Counted from the stretch's first letter, positions 1 to 6,754 are shown. The stretch: DNA of 12,917 bases from Vulcanimicrobiota bacterium (GCA_023447635.1 JAEXNA010000164.1:1-12917), one strand, 5' to 3'. Program-made: numbers and translations. Notes: generated from the letters alone by a model not told the origin.

Positions 1-16
1 CCTGCTAGGCGGGCGG

Positions 17-34
17 CTTTCGAAAGTTCGAACT
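17..34. repeat. Two overlapping 10-bp palindromes at the left edge
   Basis: CTTTCGAAAG (17-26) and AGTTCGAACT (25-34) are both perfect palindromes and share two bases. They lie in the first 41 bases, just downstream of the stop codon of the minus-strand membrane protein gene. No gene can be supported in bases 1-41. The pair could form a small hairpin or a binding site, or be chance; nothing else supports a role. Confidence 0.3.
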
Positions 35-41
35 CGTCGGC

Positions 42-539
42 CTACTTGACGTTCCCCATCATCTTCTCGCCCGAGTAGCAGCCAAAGCCGGCGAACACCG
101 CCGCCAGCATAGCCGCGGTCGCCATCATCCCGAGCCCATCGTGGCGGAACCATCCGCCCATCTGGGGCGTGAAGTTGGCCACCGAGAACGCCGCAGCAAT
201 CGCGCAAACCGCACCAAGAACAGGTTCCACCACGCGCCGTCCGGGAGAGATCACCCCGATCGCGAAGGCTCCGAAGTAGAAGCCCAGGATGATGATCAGA
301 CCCTCGGTAAAGAACTGGGTGTGCTTCGCCACGATGTAAGGCAACACGAAAGTCTGAGCAACGATGCCCAGCAGCACCTGCACCACGAGAAAGCCAACGG
401 TGCTTGCCAGAACCCAACCGAAAGAAAAATCTCTCTCTGCGGGATCTCTTCTGCTCATGACGGTAACCCTCTCTCTGTAGGCCGAGGCCGGCTGAGGAGC
501 GGCCTCTCGCGCTCGCTTCTCCTTGAACAGTTCTTTCAA
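42..539 (-). CDS. Four-helix integral membrane protein, function unknown
   Basis: The 165-residue product has a charged N-terminal tail of about 40 residues, then four likely membrane helices at roughly 41-71, 76-98, 103-125 and 135-155. I recognise no family. Start choice: a TTG at 539 is preceded by AGGAGG eight bases upstream and by a good promoter (573-601), so I prefer it. An internal ATG at 459 (protein starting MSRRDPAERD) also has a GAGG nearby and would give a protein 27 residues shorter. The N-terminal tail is rich in Lys, Arg and Glu, so it should stay in the cytoplasm. The SDR gene upstream on the same strand ends at 632; the promoter between them suggests separate transcription. 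Function is not inferable from the sequence. Confidence 0.75.
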   Translation of the reverse strand: MKELFKEKRAREAAPQPASAYRERVTVMSRRDPAERDFSFGWVLASTVGFLVVQVLLGIVAQTFVLPYIVAKHTQFFTEGLIIILGFYFGAFAIGVISPGRRVVEPVLGAVCAIAAAFSVANFTPQMGGWFRHDGLGMMATAAMLAAVFAGFGCYSGEKMMGNVK

Positions 540-572
540 TCTTTACCCCTCCTTCCGCTGGCGCGGAATTTC

Positions 573-601
573 ATTTTACGAAATCCCGGAACGACAATCA
601 A
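573..601 (-). promoter_or_regulatory. Sigma70-type promoter for the membrane protein gene
   Basis: On the minus strand TTGATT (601-596) is followed after exactly 17 bp by TAAAAT (578-573). These match the -35 and -10 consensus at 4/6 and 5/6 positions. Transcription would start near 566, giving a leader of about 27 nt that contains the AGGAGG Shine-Dalgarno sequence and leads to the TTG start at 539. This supports the long form of the protein. Confidence 0.55.
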
Positions 602-631
602 TGCCTATGAGAAACCATTTCCCTTCGAAAC

Positions 632-1516
632 TCAGTAGCGCATCGCCGCCAGATCTTCGAGCAAGCCAGGCCCTGCAGCGCTCCACCCCAATCGCTCGCG
701 GGTCAGGGCATTGGACGCCGCCATATCCAGCGTCAGAAAACTCCCCAACCAGGCAAAATCCAGCGCCGCCCGCTCCGCACCGATCGACTTCGCCTCCACA
801 CCGAGTCCGCGAGCGATCACCTCGGCCACCTCGCGGAACGCGACCCCTTCCTCTCCCACCGCGTGGTACCTCGCTCCCACCTGCGCCCTCTCCACAGCGC
901 CCCGAAAAACTCCCACCGCGTCGCTGATATGGCAGGCCGCCCAGCGACATTCCCCCTGCCCCACGTAGGCGCAACGACCCAGGTCGCGACACATCTCGAT
1001 GTAGGGCGTGATCAGCCCCTGCTTCTCCGTGTCGTGCACCTGCGGCAGACGCACCACCGAAAGGTTGACGCCGCGCTGCAACTGCACCTCGCCTTCAATC
1101 TCAGAAGCGACCCTGGGGACAGGATGGTTGGAGTTGAAGACGTCCTCGACGGCCAGGTCTCCAGGCTCCAGGGAACCCATTCCGGTGGCGGAGGTGATCA
1201 CCAGAGGCCGGTTGGAGCCGACCAGCGCATCGCCCAAAGCCGCGATGACTCGACGGTCCTTCTCGCAGTTCGCCACATAGGTAGAGAAGTTGTGATCGAA
1301 GGCACAGTGGATCACCCCGTCCGACTGAGCCGCGCCCCGACGCAAACTATCCAGGCCTTCGATGTCGCCAGAGAACGGCTCTGCTCCCGCGTCCCACAAC
1401 CTCTGGGCCCCCTCCTCCGAGCGGGTCAAACCCAGCACCTGGTGCCCGGCCCCCAGCAGTTCGGGAACCAGAGCCGAGCCGATGAACCCGGTCGCTCCGG
1501 TTAGGAAAATCTTCAT
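632..1516 (-). CDS. Atypical SDR-family NAD(P)-dependent oxidoreductase/epimerase
   Basis: The 294-residue protein opens with a Rossmann fold: the dinucleotide-binding motif GATGFIG is at residues 7-13, and a second-strand basic residue (TRSEEG, 31-36) suggests NADP(H) preference. TSATGMG at 108-114 occupies the place of the catalytic Ser strand. The usual YxxxK catalytic pair is not visible; the expected stretch reads PRVASEIEGE (134-143). Homologues I recall share this PRxASE pattern, so this is an atypical SDR subgroup, perhaps a binding or sensor protein or an enzyme with other catalytic residues. Substrate unknown. The ATG start has GAGGTGA about six bases upstream. It is divergent from the XRE regulator at 1608, which likely controls it. 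Cytoplasmic, with no signal peptide. Confidence 0.88.
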   Translation of the reverse strand: MKIFLTGATGFIGSALVPELLGAGHQVLGLTRSEEGAQRLWDAGAEPFSGDIEGLDSLRRGAAQSDGVIHCAFDHNFSTYVANCEKDRRVIAALGDALVGSNRPLVITSATGMGSLEPGDLAVEDVFNSNHPVPRVASEIEGEVQLQRGVNLSVVRLPQVHDTEKQGLITPYIEMCRDLGRCAYVGQGECRWAACHISDAVGVFRGAVERAQVGARYHAVGEEGVAFREVAEVIARGLGVEAKSIGAERAALDFAWLGSFLTLDMAASNALTRERLGWSAAGPGLLEDLAAMRY

Positions 1517-1538
1517 AACGTCACCTCGTGTCTAAGCT

Positions 1539-1595
1539 TTCCCAACCGTAGCCCAAGGCGATATACTAGAAAAGACGAGAAGTTATCGTGGTATA
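1539..1595. promoter_or_regulatory. Divergent control region with XRE-gene promoter and candidate operator
   Basis: In the 91-bp gap between the SDR and XRE genes, TTCCCA (1539-1544) and TATACT (1562-1567) are 17 bp apart on the plus strand and would drive the regulator, with AAGGAG before its ATG. A loose dyad, TATAC (1562-1566) and GTATA (1591-1595), overlaps this -10 box and could be an operator through which the regulator represses itself and the SDR gene. I could not assign a convincing SDR promoter. This region is locally AT-richer than its neighbours. The operator is inference. Confidence 0.4.
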
Positions 1596-1607
1596 AGGAG
1601 TACCCGG

Positions 1608-2465
1608 ATGAGCACCAACACGAAGACCAGCGCGAGCACCGGCACAGACGCCGACACCCCGCTCGGAAGCTACCTGAAGCACCGCCGTGCTCGCCTGGAT
1701 CCCGCCGCCCTGGGTTTCACCGTAGGCCGACGACGCACGCCCGGACTGAGGCGGGAAGAGGTCGCGCAAAGGGCCGAGATCAGCCCCACCTGGTACACCT
1801 GGTTAGAGCAAGGGCGCGGTGGAGCGCCTTCGGCGGACGTGCTGAACCGCATCGCCGACGCCCTGATGCTGACCGAAGGCGAGCGAGAACATCTGTTCCT
1901 GGTCGGCCTCGGCCGACCGCCCGAAGTGCACTACAAAGCCGCCGACGAAGTCACGCCGCGACTGCAGCGGGTGCTCGATGCCTACGAGTTCTACCCCGCC
2001 ATGATCCGCACCGCCACCTGGGACGTGCTGGCCTGGAACCGCGCCTGCGCCGTGGTGCTGACCGACTACGGACAACTCCCGAAAGACGGCCGCAACATCC
2101 TGCGCTTGCTGTTTGGCAGCGAGCGGATTCAAGCCATGCAGGCCGACTGGGAGAGCACCGCCCGATTCGTAGTCGGAGCGTTCCGTGCCGACGTCGCAAG
2201 AGCGGGCGCTCAAGACGAAGTCGCTCAACTGGTCAGAGAGCTTTGCCAGACCAGTTCCGACTTCGCAGCGCTGTGGAACAGCAAAGACGTTCTCGCTCAC
2301 GGCGCCGGTCTGAAGCGGATCAATCACGCCGTGCTGGGGTGGTTAGAGTTGGACTACTCGTCGTTCATCGTGGAAGGCCGCCCTGACCTGCAGATGGTCG
2401 TCTACGTCCCCGCCACGGACGAGCACGCTCAGAAGGTGCGCACCCTGGTGGCTCAACAGGGCTAG
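1608..2465 (+). CDS. XRE-family transcriptional regulator with MmyB-like ligand-binding domain
   Basis: The 285-residue protein has a helix-turn-helix at about 44-75 (LRREEVAQRAEIS then TWYTWLEQGR), followed by the linker typical of this group, LMLTEGEREHLFLVGLGRPP (87-106, approximately). Residues from about 115 to 275 match the MmyB-like transcription-regulator ligand-binding domain, a PAS-like fold reported to bind small or fatty-acid-like ligands in some members. Such regulators are very often divergent from an SDR oxidoreductase that they control, as here. The ATG start is preceded by AAGGAG seven bases upstream. The first 20 residues (Ser/Thr/Asp-rich) are likely disordered. The ligand is unknown. 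The SGNH hydrolase gene follows after 46 bp and may be read through from this promoter. Confidence 0.93.
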   Translation: MSTNTKTSASTGTDADTPLGSYLKHRRARLDPAALGFTVGRRRTPGLRREEVAQRAEISPTWYTWLEQGRGGAPSADVLNRIADALMLTEGEREHLFLVGLGRPPEVHYKAADEVTPRLQRVLDAYEFYPAMIRTATWDVLAWNRACAVVLTDYGQLPKDGRNILRLLFGSERIQAMQADWESTARFVVGAFRADVARAGAQDEVAQLVRELCQTSSDFAALWNSKDVLAHGAGLKRINHAVLGWLELDYSSFIVEGRPDLQMVVYVPATDEHAQKVRTLVAQQG

Positions 2466-2511
2466 CGTCTCGAAGGCAAGGTTAGCGCACGCCGCTGTCC
2501 AAAAGACCGGC

Positions 2512-3156
2512 ATGCTCAAAACCCTACTGCTCCTGCTGTTACTGCTCTGCCCTCTGCAAGCCCAGGGCCGCTTCGAAAACGAGGTCAAAAACCTCGAAGC
2601 TAGACCCGCAAGCCCCGGCGGCACCGTGTTTGTCGGCAGTTCGACCTTCACCCTGTGGGGGGAGGGGTTGGAGAAGGAATACGCCGATTTTCAGGCCATC
2701 AACCGCGGATTCGGAGGCAGCACCTTACCCGACGTCATCGAGTACGCGCCGCGCATCGTTCTGCCCCTCCACCCACGAAGCGTCGTGGTCTACGCAGGCA
2801 CCAACGACCTGGCCTCAGGCCGCACGCCAGAGCAAGTTCGCGCCGACTTCCAGACCCTGATCGAGATGGTTCGCAAAGAGCAACCCGAAACGAAAATCGC
2901 CTTCGTCTCGTTAAGCCTCGCCCCCAGTCGCGTCCGCCTGGCGAAAGAGTTCGATCGCGCCAACGCCCTGGTGCGCAGCTATGTCGAGAGCACTCCCGGA
3001 CTGTACTTCATCGACGTCAGCGAACTGCTGCTCGACCCCAACGGCCAGCCCCGCACAGAGTTCTTCCGCGAAGACGCCCTGCATATGTCCAAAGCCGGCT
3101 ACGACCGCTGGATCCCCGTGCTGCGCCAGGCGCTCGAAGGGATGGATCGTGGCTGA
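2512..3156 (+). CDS. Exported SGNH/GDSL-family hydrolase
   Basis: The 214-residue protein starts with a signal peptide (Lys3, then a run of Leu at 5-12, cleavage probably near Ala17). All four SGNH blocks are present: block I VGSSTF with nucleophile Ser44, block II NRGFGGS with Gly68, block III GTND with Asn98, and block V DALH with Asp188 and His191. This family hydrolyses esters such as acetylated sugars or lipids; the substrate cannot be read here. No strong Shine-Dalgarno precedes the ATG, so translation may be coupled to, or cotranscribed with, the XRE gene 46 bp upstream. The last codons and the TGA stop overlap antisense bases belonging to a broken sensor kinase, so the exact C-terminus may be secondary to a rearrangement. 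Confidence 0.93.
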   Translation: MLKTLLLLLLLLCPLQAQGRFENEVKNLEARPASPGGTVFVGSSTFTLWGEGLEKEYADFQAINRGFGGSTLPDVIEYAPRIVLPLHPRSVVVYAGTNDLASGRTPEQVRADFQTLIEMVRKEQPETKIAFVSLSLAPSRVRLAKEFDRANALVRSYVESTPGLYFIDVSELLLDPNGQPRTEFFREDALHMSKAGYDRWIPVLRQALEGMDRG

Positions 3157-3745
3157 CGTTGGCGAAAAACTGCGACTTCAGTTCGTCGTTACGCTTGAGC
3201 TTGTCGTTGAGGCGGGCCAGTTCGCGGTTGGCGGTCTGCACCTGACCGGCTCGCATATAGATCTCGGACTCCATGCGCTCGGCCCGGGTCAGCAGTTCGG
3301 TGCGCTGCTCGCGCAGGCGGACGAACTCGGTGACGTCTTCGGCCCGGTGCACGATGTAGAGGATCTCTCCGTCGGGGCCCAGGACGGGAGCGTTCATACA
3401 GCTCCAGTGGCGCTCTTCGAACCCTCCCCCTTCTAAGGGGATGTCGTACTTCTGCACCGCCATCGTATGATGGCTCTTTGCTGGCGATCACGGTTTCGAG
3501 CGAGTGGCGCAGGTTCGAGACCCCGGTGGCGCCGACGTCGTCGGGGTTATCGGGGAAGACCTCGAACAGAGGGACCCCCCGAAACGGCCGGTCGCCAACC
3601 CTGGTGGCCTCGAAGCTCGGCTGGCGCCTAGCAAGAGGAAGTCAGGGGCCTCTGGTGTGATCACCCTGAAAAGCCCGGGTATACCCTCGAAGAGAGCTCG
3701 ATAGTCGAGCTCTCCCTCCCGTTCAAAGGTCGAACCATCGTTCAT
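3149..3745 (-). pseudogene. Decayed PAS-domain sensor histidine kinase (5' part, two frameshifts, truncated at H-box)
   Basis: Three reading frames on the minus strand join into one PAS sensor kinase. Frame one gives DYRALFEGIPGLF and VITPEAPDFLLLGAS (ATG at 3745). After a shift near 3611-3621, frame two gives RPFRGVPLFEVFPDNPDD and GATGVSNLRHSLETVIASKE. After a second shift near 3465-3474 (one extra base is the simplest account), frame three gives MAVQKYDIPLEGGGFEERHW, then GPDGEILYIVHRAEDVTEF, a helical linker, and LKSQFFANVSH. In intact relatives this continues as ELRTPL, the HisKA box; here homology stops right at the phospho-acceptor His (codon 3151-3149), where the SGNH hydrolase gene ends. 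The ATPase domain and any receiver are missing. The gene cannot make a working kinase. No strong ribosome site precedes 3745, so the original start may have been further up. Confidence 0.85.
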
Positions 3746-3785
3746 CCGGAACGCTTCGTACCGCTGCGCGGCAGCCCTGCCGTGA

Positions 3786-3797
3786 TGTTTGCAAACA
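3786..3797. repeat. Perfect 12-bp palindrome TGTTTGCAAACA
   Basis: This self-complementary site lies 41 bp upstream of the apparent start of the broken sensor kinase and 55 bp beyond the Uma2 stop codon. It resembles a regulator half-site pair and could be a relict operator of the dead kinase gene. No second copy was noticed in the window. Role is inference. Confidence 0.3.
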
Positions 3798-3851
3798 GGA
3801 CGTGAGCGGAGGGGCGGGCGCGCGGAGCTCATCCACGCCGAACGCTGAGTT

Positions 3852-4448
3852 CTAAGCCCTGCTCTCGAGATAGGGTGGCGCAGCGCTCTCCCTTACCTCG
3901 TCGACCTCCTCGTCGGGGAACACTTCGGCCAGTTCGACGGCTAGGTCGGGGAAGGTGGGGCTGAGCAGCGTGTCCTTTTCGGTGTAGCCGGCCTGGAGAC
4001 GGTAAGTCTGACCGTCGAGCAGATAGACCTCGACCATCGCCGGCGACGGGTTGACGATCCAGTACTCCTTCACACCGCAGGCTGCGTACAGGCGCGACTT
4101 ACGGATTCTGTCGTGGCGCAGGCTCGAGGGGCTGAGGATCTCGGCCACCAGCGTGGGCGGCCCATCGATATGGCCTTCCTGGATCTGAGCCTTGTCGCAG
4201 ACCACCATCAGGTCGGGCTGAGCGACGTCGTGCTCGCTAAGCCGGACGTCCGTCGGCGCCGCGAAAACGCGACAGGTCCGGCCTCGGAAGTGAAGGTTGA
4301 GAGCCGAACCAAGCCCCATCGAGATCTGCTGATGCAGAGTCGAGGGAGCCGTCATCGCGTACGGCTTTCCGTCCAGGATCTCCCATCGCTCGTCCCCACT
4401 CCAACTGCGGTACTGGCTGAAGGAGATTTTGTCTGGTAACGACTCCAC
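3852..4448 (-). CDS. Uma2-family PD-(D/E)XK endonuclease-like protein
   Basis: The 198-residue product fits the Uma2 family (restriction-endonuclease-like fold, about 180-200 residues). Family landmarks: WEILDGKPYAM at 22-32, PD with Asp79 in QPDLMVVC, Glu103 in LVAEILSPSS, and the downstream basic helix with Lys117 in DRIRKSRLYAACGVKEYWIV. Asp79, Glu103 and Lys117 are the likely metal/catalytic set. Members are abundant, often in many copies, in Cyanobacteria, Chloroflexi, Deinococcus and similar genomes; cellular role and DNA target are unknown. The start is GTG at 4448; there is no Shine-Dalgarno, but a TATACT box ends 6 nt before it, suggesting a leaderless message. It sits 39 bp after the L,D-transpeptidase gene on the same strand. 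The acidic tail (EVFPDEEVDEVRE) is longer than in the copy at 8030. Confidence 0.9.
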   Translation of the reverse strand: MESLPDKISFSQYRSWSGDERWEILDGKPYAMTAPSTLHQQISMGLGSALNLHFRGRTCRVFAAPTDVRLSEHDVAQPDLMVVCDKAQIQEGHIDGPPTLVAEILSPSSLRHDRIRKSRLYAACGVKEYWIVNPSPAMVEVYLLDGQTYRLQAGYTEKDTLLSPTFPDLAVELAEVFPDEEVDEVRESAAPPYLESRA

Positions 4449-4454
4449 AGCAGA

Positions 4455-4484
4455 AGTATATCACCGGGAGCCGAAGCGTGTCGC
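4455..4484 (-). promoter_or_regulatory. Leaderless-type promoter of the Uma2 gene
   Basis: On the minus strand GCGACA (4484-4479) is followed after 18 bp by TATACT (4460-4455), then TCTGCT and the GTG start at 4448. The -10 box matches consensus at 5/6 positions. A start of transcription about 7 nt after the -10 box falls on the GTG itself, so the transcript would lack a 5' leader. The same geometry occurs before the second Uma2 gene. Confidence 0.45.
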
Positions 4485-4487
4485 GCG

Positions 4488-5441
4488 CTACTCCCGCACT
4501 ACCACGATGTCGTCGAGTCGCAGGTTCTGGTACAGCCACTCGATGTTTTCGTTGGTGACCCGGACGCAGCCGTGCGAGGCGGAACTGCCGATCGACTCCA
4601 TCTCGTAGGTGCCGTGAAGCTCTTCGTCCGACACCGACTCGCTGCCGGTCGCGGGGTCGTACCAGTTCAGGTCGAGCAGGCGCTTGCCGAAGGCGAGCCC
4701 CCCGGATTTCGGCCACAGCTTCTCGGCCAGCGCGGTAGGGTCGTCCATCTTCTCGACCAGGATCTTCACCCCGGGGTGGGTGGGAGTCTTCAGCGCCCCG
4801 CTGGCCACCGGGAAAACTCTTTGCAACTTGCCGTTGCCGTCGTAGATGCTGATGCGATGCTCCGACAGGTCGATGAGCGCTCGCACCTTCTTGCCAGAGA
4901 CGTTGGCGGGCGCGGGCATGGACTGAGCCGAGACCGGGTCTTCCCAGATCATCTTGCCGGGCGGTGGAGCCACTTTGAGCAGCGCCTGGTAGGTGGTGGC
5001 GTCGAGCTTACCGGTCAGAGGTAGAGCGACGCTGGATTGGAACGCCTTGACCGCATCCACCGTCTGTCCGCCGTAGTCGCCGTCGGCCCCCGCCGGAAGG
5101 CCAAAACCCAGCGCCAGCAGCGACTGCTGCACCGCCTTCACCCGAGGCCCCTGAGCGCCCCGCTCCAGCGGCTTGAAGTCGCCGGGCAACGGTTTGGCCG
5201 AAGCCGGTTGAGAGACCGACCCTGCCGAGCCGCTCGGCTTCAGGCTGCCCGCTTCGACCGCGCCTGAGATCCCCTGATCCTTGCGCCGCTTCTCCTCCTC
5301 CATCACCCGCTCGAAGAGCGGCTTTTCGCCGCTGTCCTGAACGGGCAACGGTTCAGGTTTGGCCCAGGGAACGACCGGATCAGCCGAAGCGGCCAGGCCC
5401 AGGGAGAGAGCGATGAAGGATGTGGCAAACAGGCGTTTCAA
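4488..5441 (-). CDS. Exported L,D-transpeptidase with peptidoglycan-binding domain
   Basis: The 317-residue protein carries a signal peptide (KRLFATSFIALSLGLAASA, residues 2-20), a Pro/Ser/Lys-rich linker to about 92, a PG_binding_1 domain at about 93-155 (ERGAQGPRVKAVQQSLLALG, FQSSVALPLTGKLD) and a YkuD catalytic domain at about 185-317. The catalytic motif is complete: His276 in HGTYEMESIG, then SHGCVRV with His290, nucleophile Cys292 and Arg294. YkuD enzymes cross-link peptidoglycan stem peptides or attach lipoproteins in the periplasm or outer wall; they are inhibited by carbapenems as a class. The start is TTG at 5441, supported because the signal peptide begins there; the ribosome site is weak. 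It lies 23 bp downstream of a short decayed coding stretch and upstream of the Uma2 gene. Confidence 0.95.
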   Translation of the reverse strand: MKRLFATSFIALSLGLAASADPVVPWAKPEPLPVQDSGEKPLFERVMEEEKRRKDQGISGAVEAGSLKPSGSAGSVSQPASAKPLPGDFKPLERGAQGPRVKAVQQSLLALGFGLPAGADGDYGGQTVDAVKAFQSSVALPLTGKLDATTYQALLKVAPPPGKMIWEDPVSAQSMPAPANVSGKKVRALIDLSEHRISIYDGNGKLQRVFPVASGALKTPTHPGVKILVEKMDDPTALAEKLWPKSGGLAFGKRLLDLNWYDPATGSESVSDEELHGTYEMESIGSSASHGCVRVTNENIEWLYQNLRLDDIVVVRE

Positions 5442-5464
5442 AGTAGCTCTAAATTCCGCCGCGC

Positions 5465-5620
5465 TCAGCGCATCCCTTCGAGACGACGCTGCGGGCTAGT
5501 GATGAGGTCGCCGAGCGATGTGGCCTCGGCCCACAAACGAACCTCCACCCATCTAGAAAGTTTCTCAAGTTCTGCTCCCCCAGGCGTTAGCGCTATCGAA
5601 CCCTCGATTGTTCCGGAGAC
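5465..5620 (-). pseudogene. Possible C-terminal remnant of an unknown minus-strand gene
   Basis: An open minus-strand frame ends in TGA at 5465, 23 bp before the L,D-transpeptidase start. Its last 50 or so residues (GTIEGSIALTPGGAELEKLS, then RWVEVRLWAEATSLGDLI, ending RRLEGMR) look protein-like, and the spacing is operon-like. Upstream of about 5620 the same frame is only the antisense of the Uma2 remnant. Codons such as ATA, CTA, AGA and TTG are unlike neighbouring genes, so this may equally be chance. No family recognised. Confidence 0.22.
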
Positions 5621-5761
5621 GCCAGGACAATCCGACGCTGATCCTGGAAGTGCTCTCCGTCCACCAGCGACGCCGTCATCCCACTCCCTGAACTGCAGAT
5701 CGACCTGCCCCTGGCCGAGGTCTACGAAGGCCTCACTTTCGAGCCCGACCCTGTCGACTAA
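5586..5761 (+). pseudogene. Remnant of a Uma2-family nuclease gene (internally deleted, frameshifted)
   Basis: Read on the plus strand, 5596-5661 gives a block with QDNPTLILEVLSV (5623-5661) and 5669-5761 gives DAVIPLPELQIDLPLAEVYE ending at TAA. These match QDAPVLILEVLS and DAIIPLPEWDTELPLAEVYD of the intact Uma2 gene at 8030, with nucleotide identity of roughly 70 percent over the C-terminal block by eye. Between the blocks the copy lost about 51 bp and about 96 bp, both multiples of three, and gained one base that shifts the frame. The catalytic Glu region stays but the Lys helix and the central strands are gone, and the N-terminal half, with the start and catalytic Asp, is unrecognisable. 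It cannot encode a working nuclease. The rest of 5442-5882 holds no other gene I can support. Confidence 0.75.
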
Positions 5762-5882
5762 CCCGCCAAAATCTGCATGCTCCCGCCTGTCCCTAACGGG
5801 GAACGAAACTCTGTTCGACTCTACCAGCGAAAGCGAAGTGAAGATTCGCAAGAGCAGACCAACCTCGGAGGCCAGCCCGCTC

Positions 5883-6656
5883 TCAGGCCCCGCCGACGCT
5901 GGTCGTGGGCTCTCTCAGCATTCGCGCAAACGCGCGGACGCCAGCCAGCAGGTCCTGGTCCGAGCTGATCGAGGTTACCACCTCTTCGAAGCGATGCGAC
6001 AGCTGAACCGTCCGACGCTCTAACCGCGCGCTCTCTGCGATCTGCTGGCTCTGCGCCTGCGCCAGCGCCGCCTCCAGGGCCGCCATCCGCGTCTGCCCCT
6101 CTACCTGGACCTGCTGCAGGTCGCGCGCCAGTTCGTCGCAGCGCAGCCGCATCGTCTCGACCCGACCCTTCAGCGTGGTCACATCCTCTCGCGGGTAGCG
6201 CACCTGCTCGGTCAACTCGGCCAGGCGATGACGCAGATAGCCGTAACCCTCCCAGGCCGGCCGCAGAGCGACCGAGGCCACGAACAGCAGGCTAAAATCA
6301 GGACGCACCAGCTCCGGGCGCAGCAGCGAGAGCCCAAAAACCGCAGCGGCCGTGACAGCGTGACCGCCCAGCGCGCCCAGCAACAGATACTGCTCCATCC
6401 TGGCCAGCTGCAGCGTCTGTCCGCGTACCCCCTCGATGCCCAGACGCTGACTCTCCTGACCGTCCATCCGCGCCCGCCGGGCCGCGAAGTACAGATCCCA
6501 CGGGATTCTTACCAGAAAAAACAGCCAGGTCAGACAGGCGAGGATCATCCCAATGTCCAGCGCCGCCGCCACCGTCAAAGTGCCAAAGTAGACCGCCGAG
6601 ACCGTTGCAATCCCAGCAGCGGCCGCCATCATCAAAACCAGTTCGGGCAGTTTCAC
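5883..6656 (-). CDS. Membrane protein with C-terminal coiled coil, function unknown
   Basis: The 257-residue protein has two membrane helices near the N-terminus (about 5-25 and 28-50), a positively charged loop (RRARMDGQESQRLG), two more helices (about 90-112 and 118-137) and a long charged helix from about 140 to 225. The helix is rich in Leu, Arg, Glu and Gln with heptad spacing (LAELTEQV, LKGRVETMRLRCDEL, LEAALAQAQSQQIAE), so it probably forms a cytoplasmic coiled coil. I recognise no family. Layout suggests a membrane-anchored scaffold or oligomeric sensor input without an output domain. Start: GTG at 6656 with GAGG nine bases upstream. It is divergent from the pseudopilin-like gene at 6809. 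The basic GTG reading at 6675 in another frame is a shadow. Confidence 0.8.
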   Translation of the reverse strand: MKLPELVLMMAAAAGIATVSAVYFGTLTVAAALDIGMILACLTWLFFLVRIPWDLYFAARRARMDGQESQRLGIEGVRGQTLQLARMEQYLLLGALGGHAVTAAAVFGLSLLRPELVRPDFSLLFVASVALRPAWEGYGYLRHRLAELTEQVRYPREDVTTLKGRVETMRLRCDELARDLQQVQVEGQTRMAALEAALAQAQSQQIAESARLERRTVQLSHRFEEVVTSISSDQDLLAGVRAFARMLREPTTSVGGA

Positions 6657-6681
6657 GAGCCAGCACCTCTTTCACCTTCTC

Positions 6682-6709
6682 AAGTTAGGCGAAAGCGCCC
6701 GCACGACAA
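6682..6709 (-). promoter_or_regulatory. Candidate promoter for the coiled-coil membrane protein
   Basis: On the minus strand TTGTCG (6709-6704) and TAACTT (6687-6682) are 16 bp apart, each matching consensus at 4/6 positions. Transcription would begin near 6675, about 19 nt before the GTG start, leaving room for the GAGG ribosome site. Reasonable but not strong. Confidence 0.35.
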
Positions 6710-6737
6710 TAGGGTCATCTGACACCTCTTATCCCGA

Positions 6738-6754
6738 GGAACCCCCCCGGTTCC
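6738..6754. repeat. Hairpin GGAACC-CCCCC-GGTTCC between divergent genes
   Basis: A perfect 6-bp stem closes a five-C loop, 54 bp upstream of the pseudopilin-like gene's ATG and about 80 bp upstream of the divergent gene's start. It could be a regulator site or a 5' leader structure. No T-run follows on either strand, so it is not an intrinsic terminator. Confidence 0.35.

Noticed and set aside
565..586. Stem GGAATTTC/GAAATCC as a terminator for the SDR gene.
   Set aside because: It has a bulge and no U-run, and it coincides with a much better promoter reading (TTGATT, 17 bp, TAAAAT) for the next gene.
632..1504. Long plus-strand frames opposite the SDR gene (for example 863-1504).
   Set aside because: Arg/Pro/His-rich antisense shadows typical of high-GC DNA; the minus frame has a clear SDR family match.
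3017..3463. Minus-strand frame read as a complete small PAS protein.
   Set aside because: It is only the third segment of the frameshifted sensor kinase; its tail after ANVSH is antisense of the hydrolase gene.
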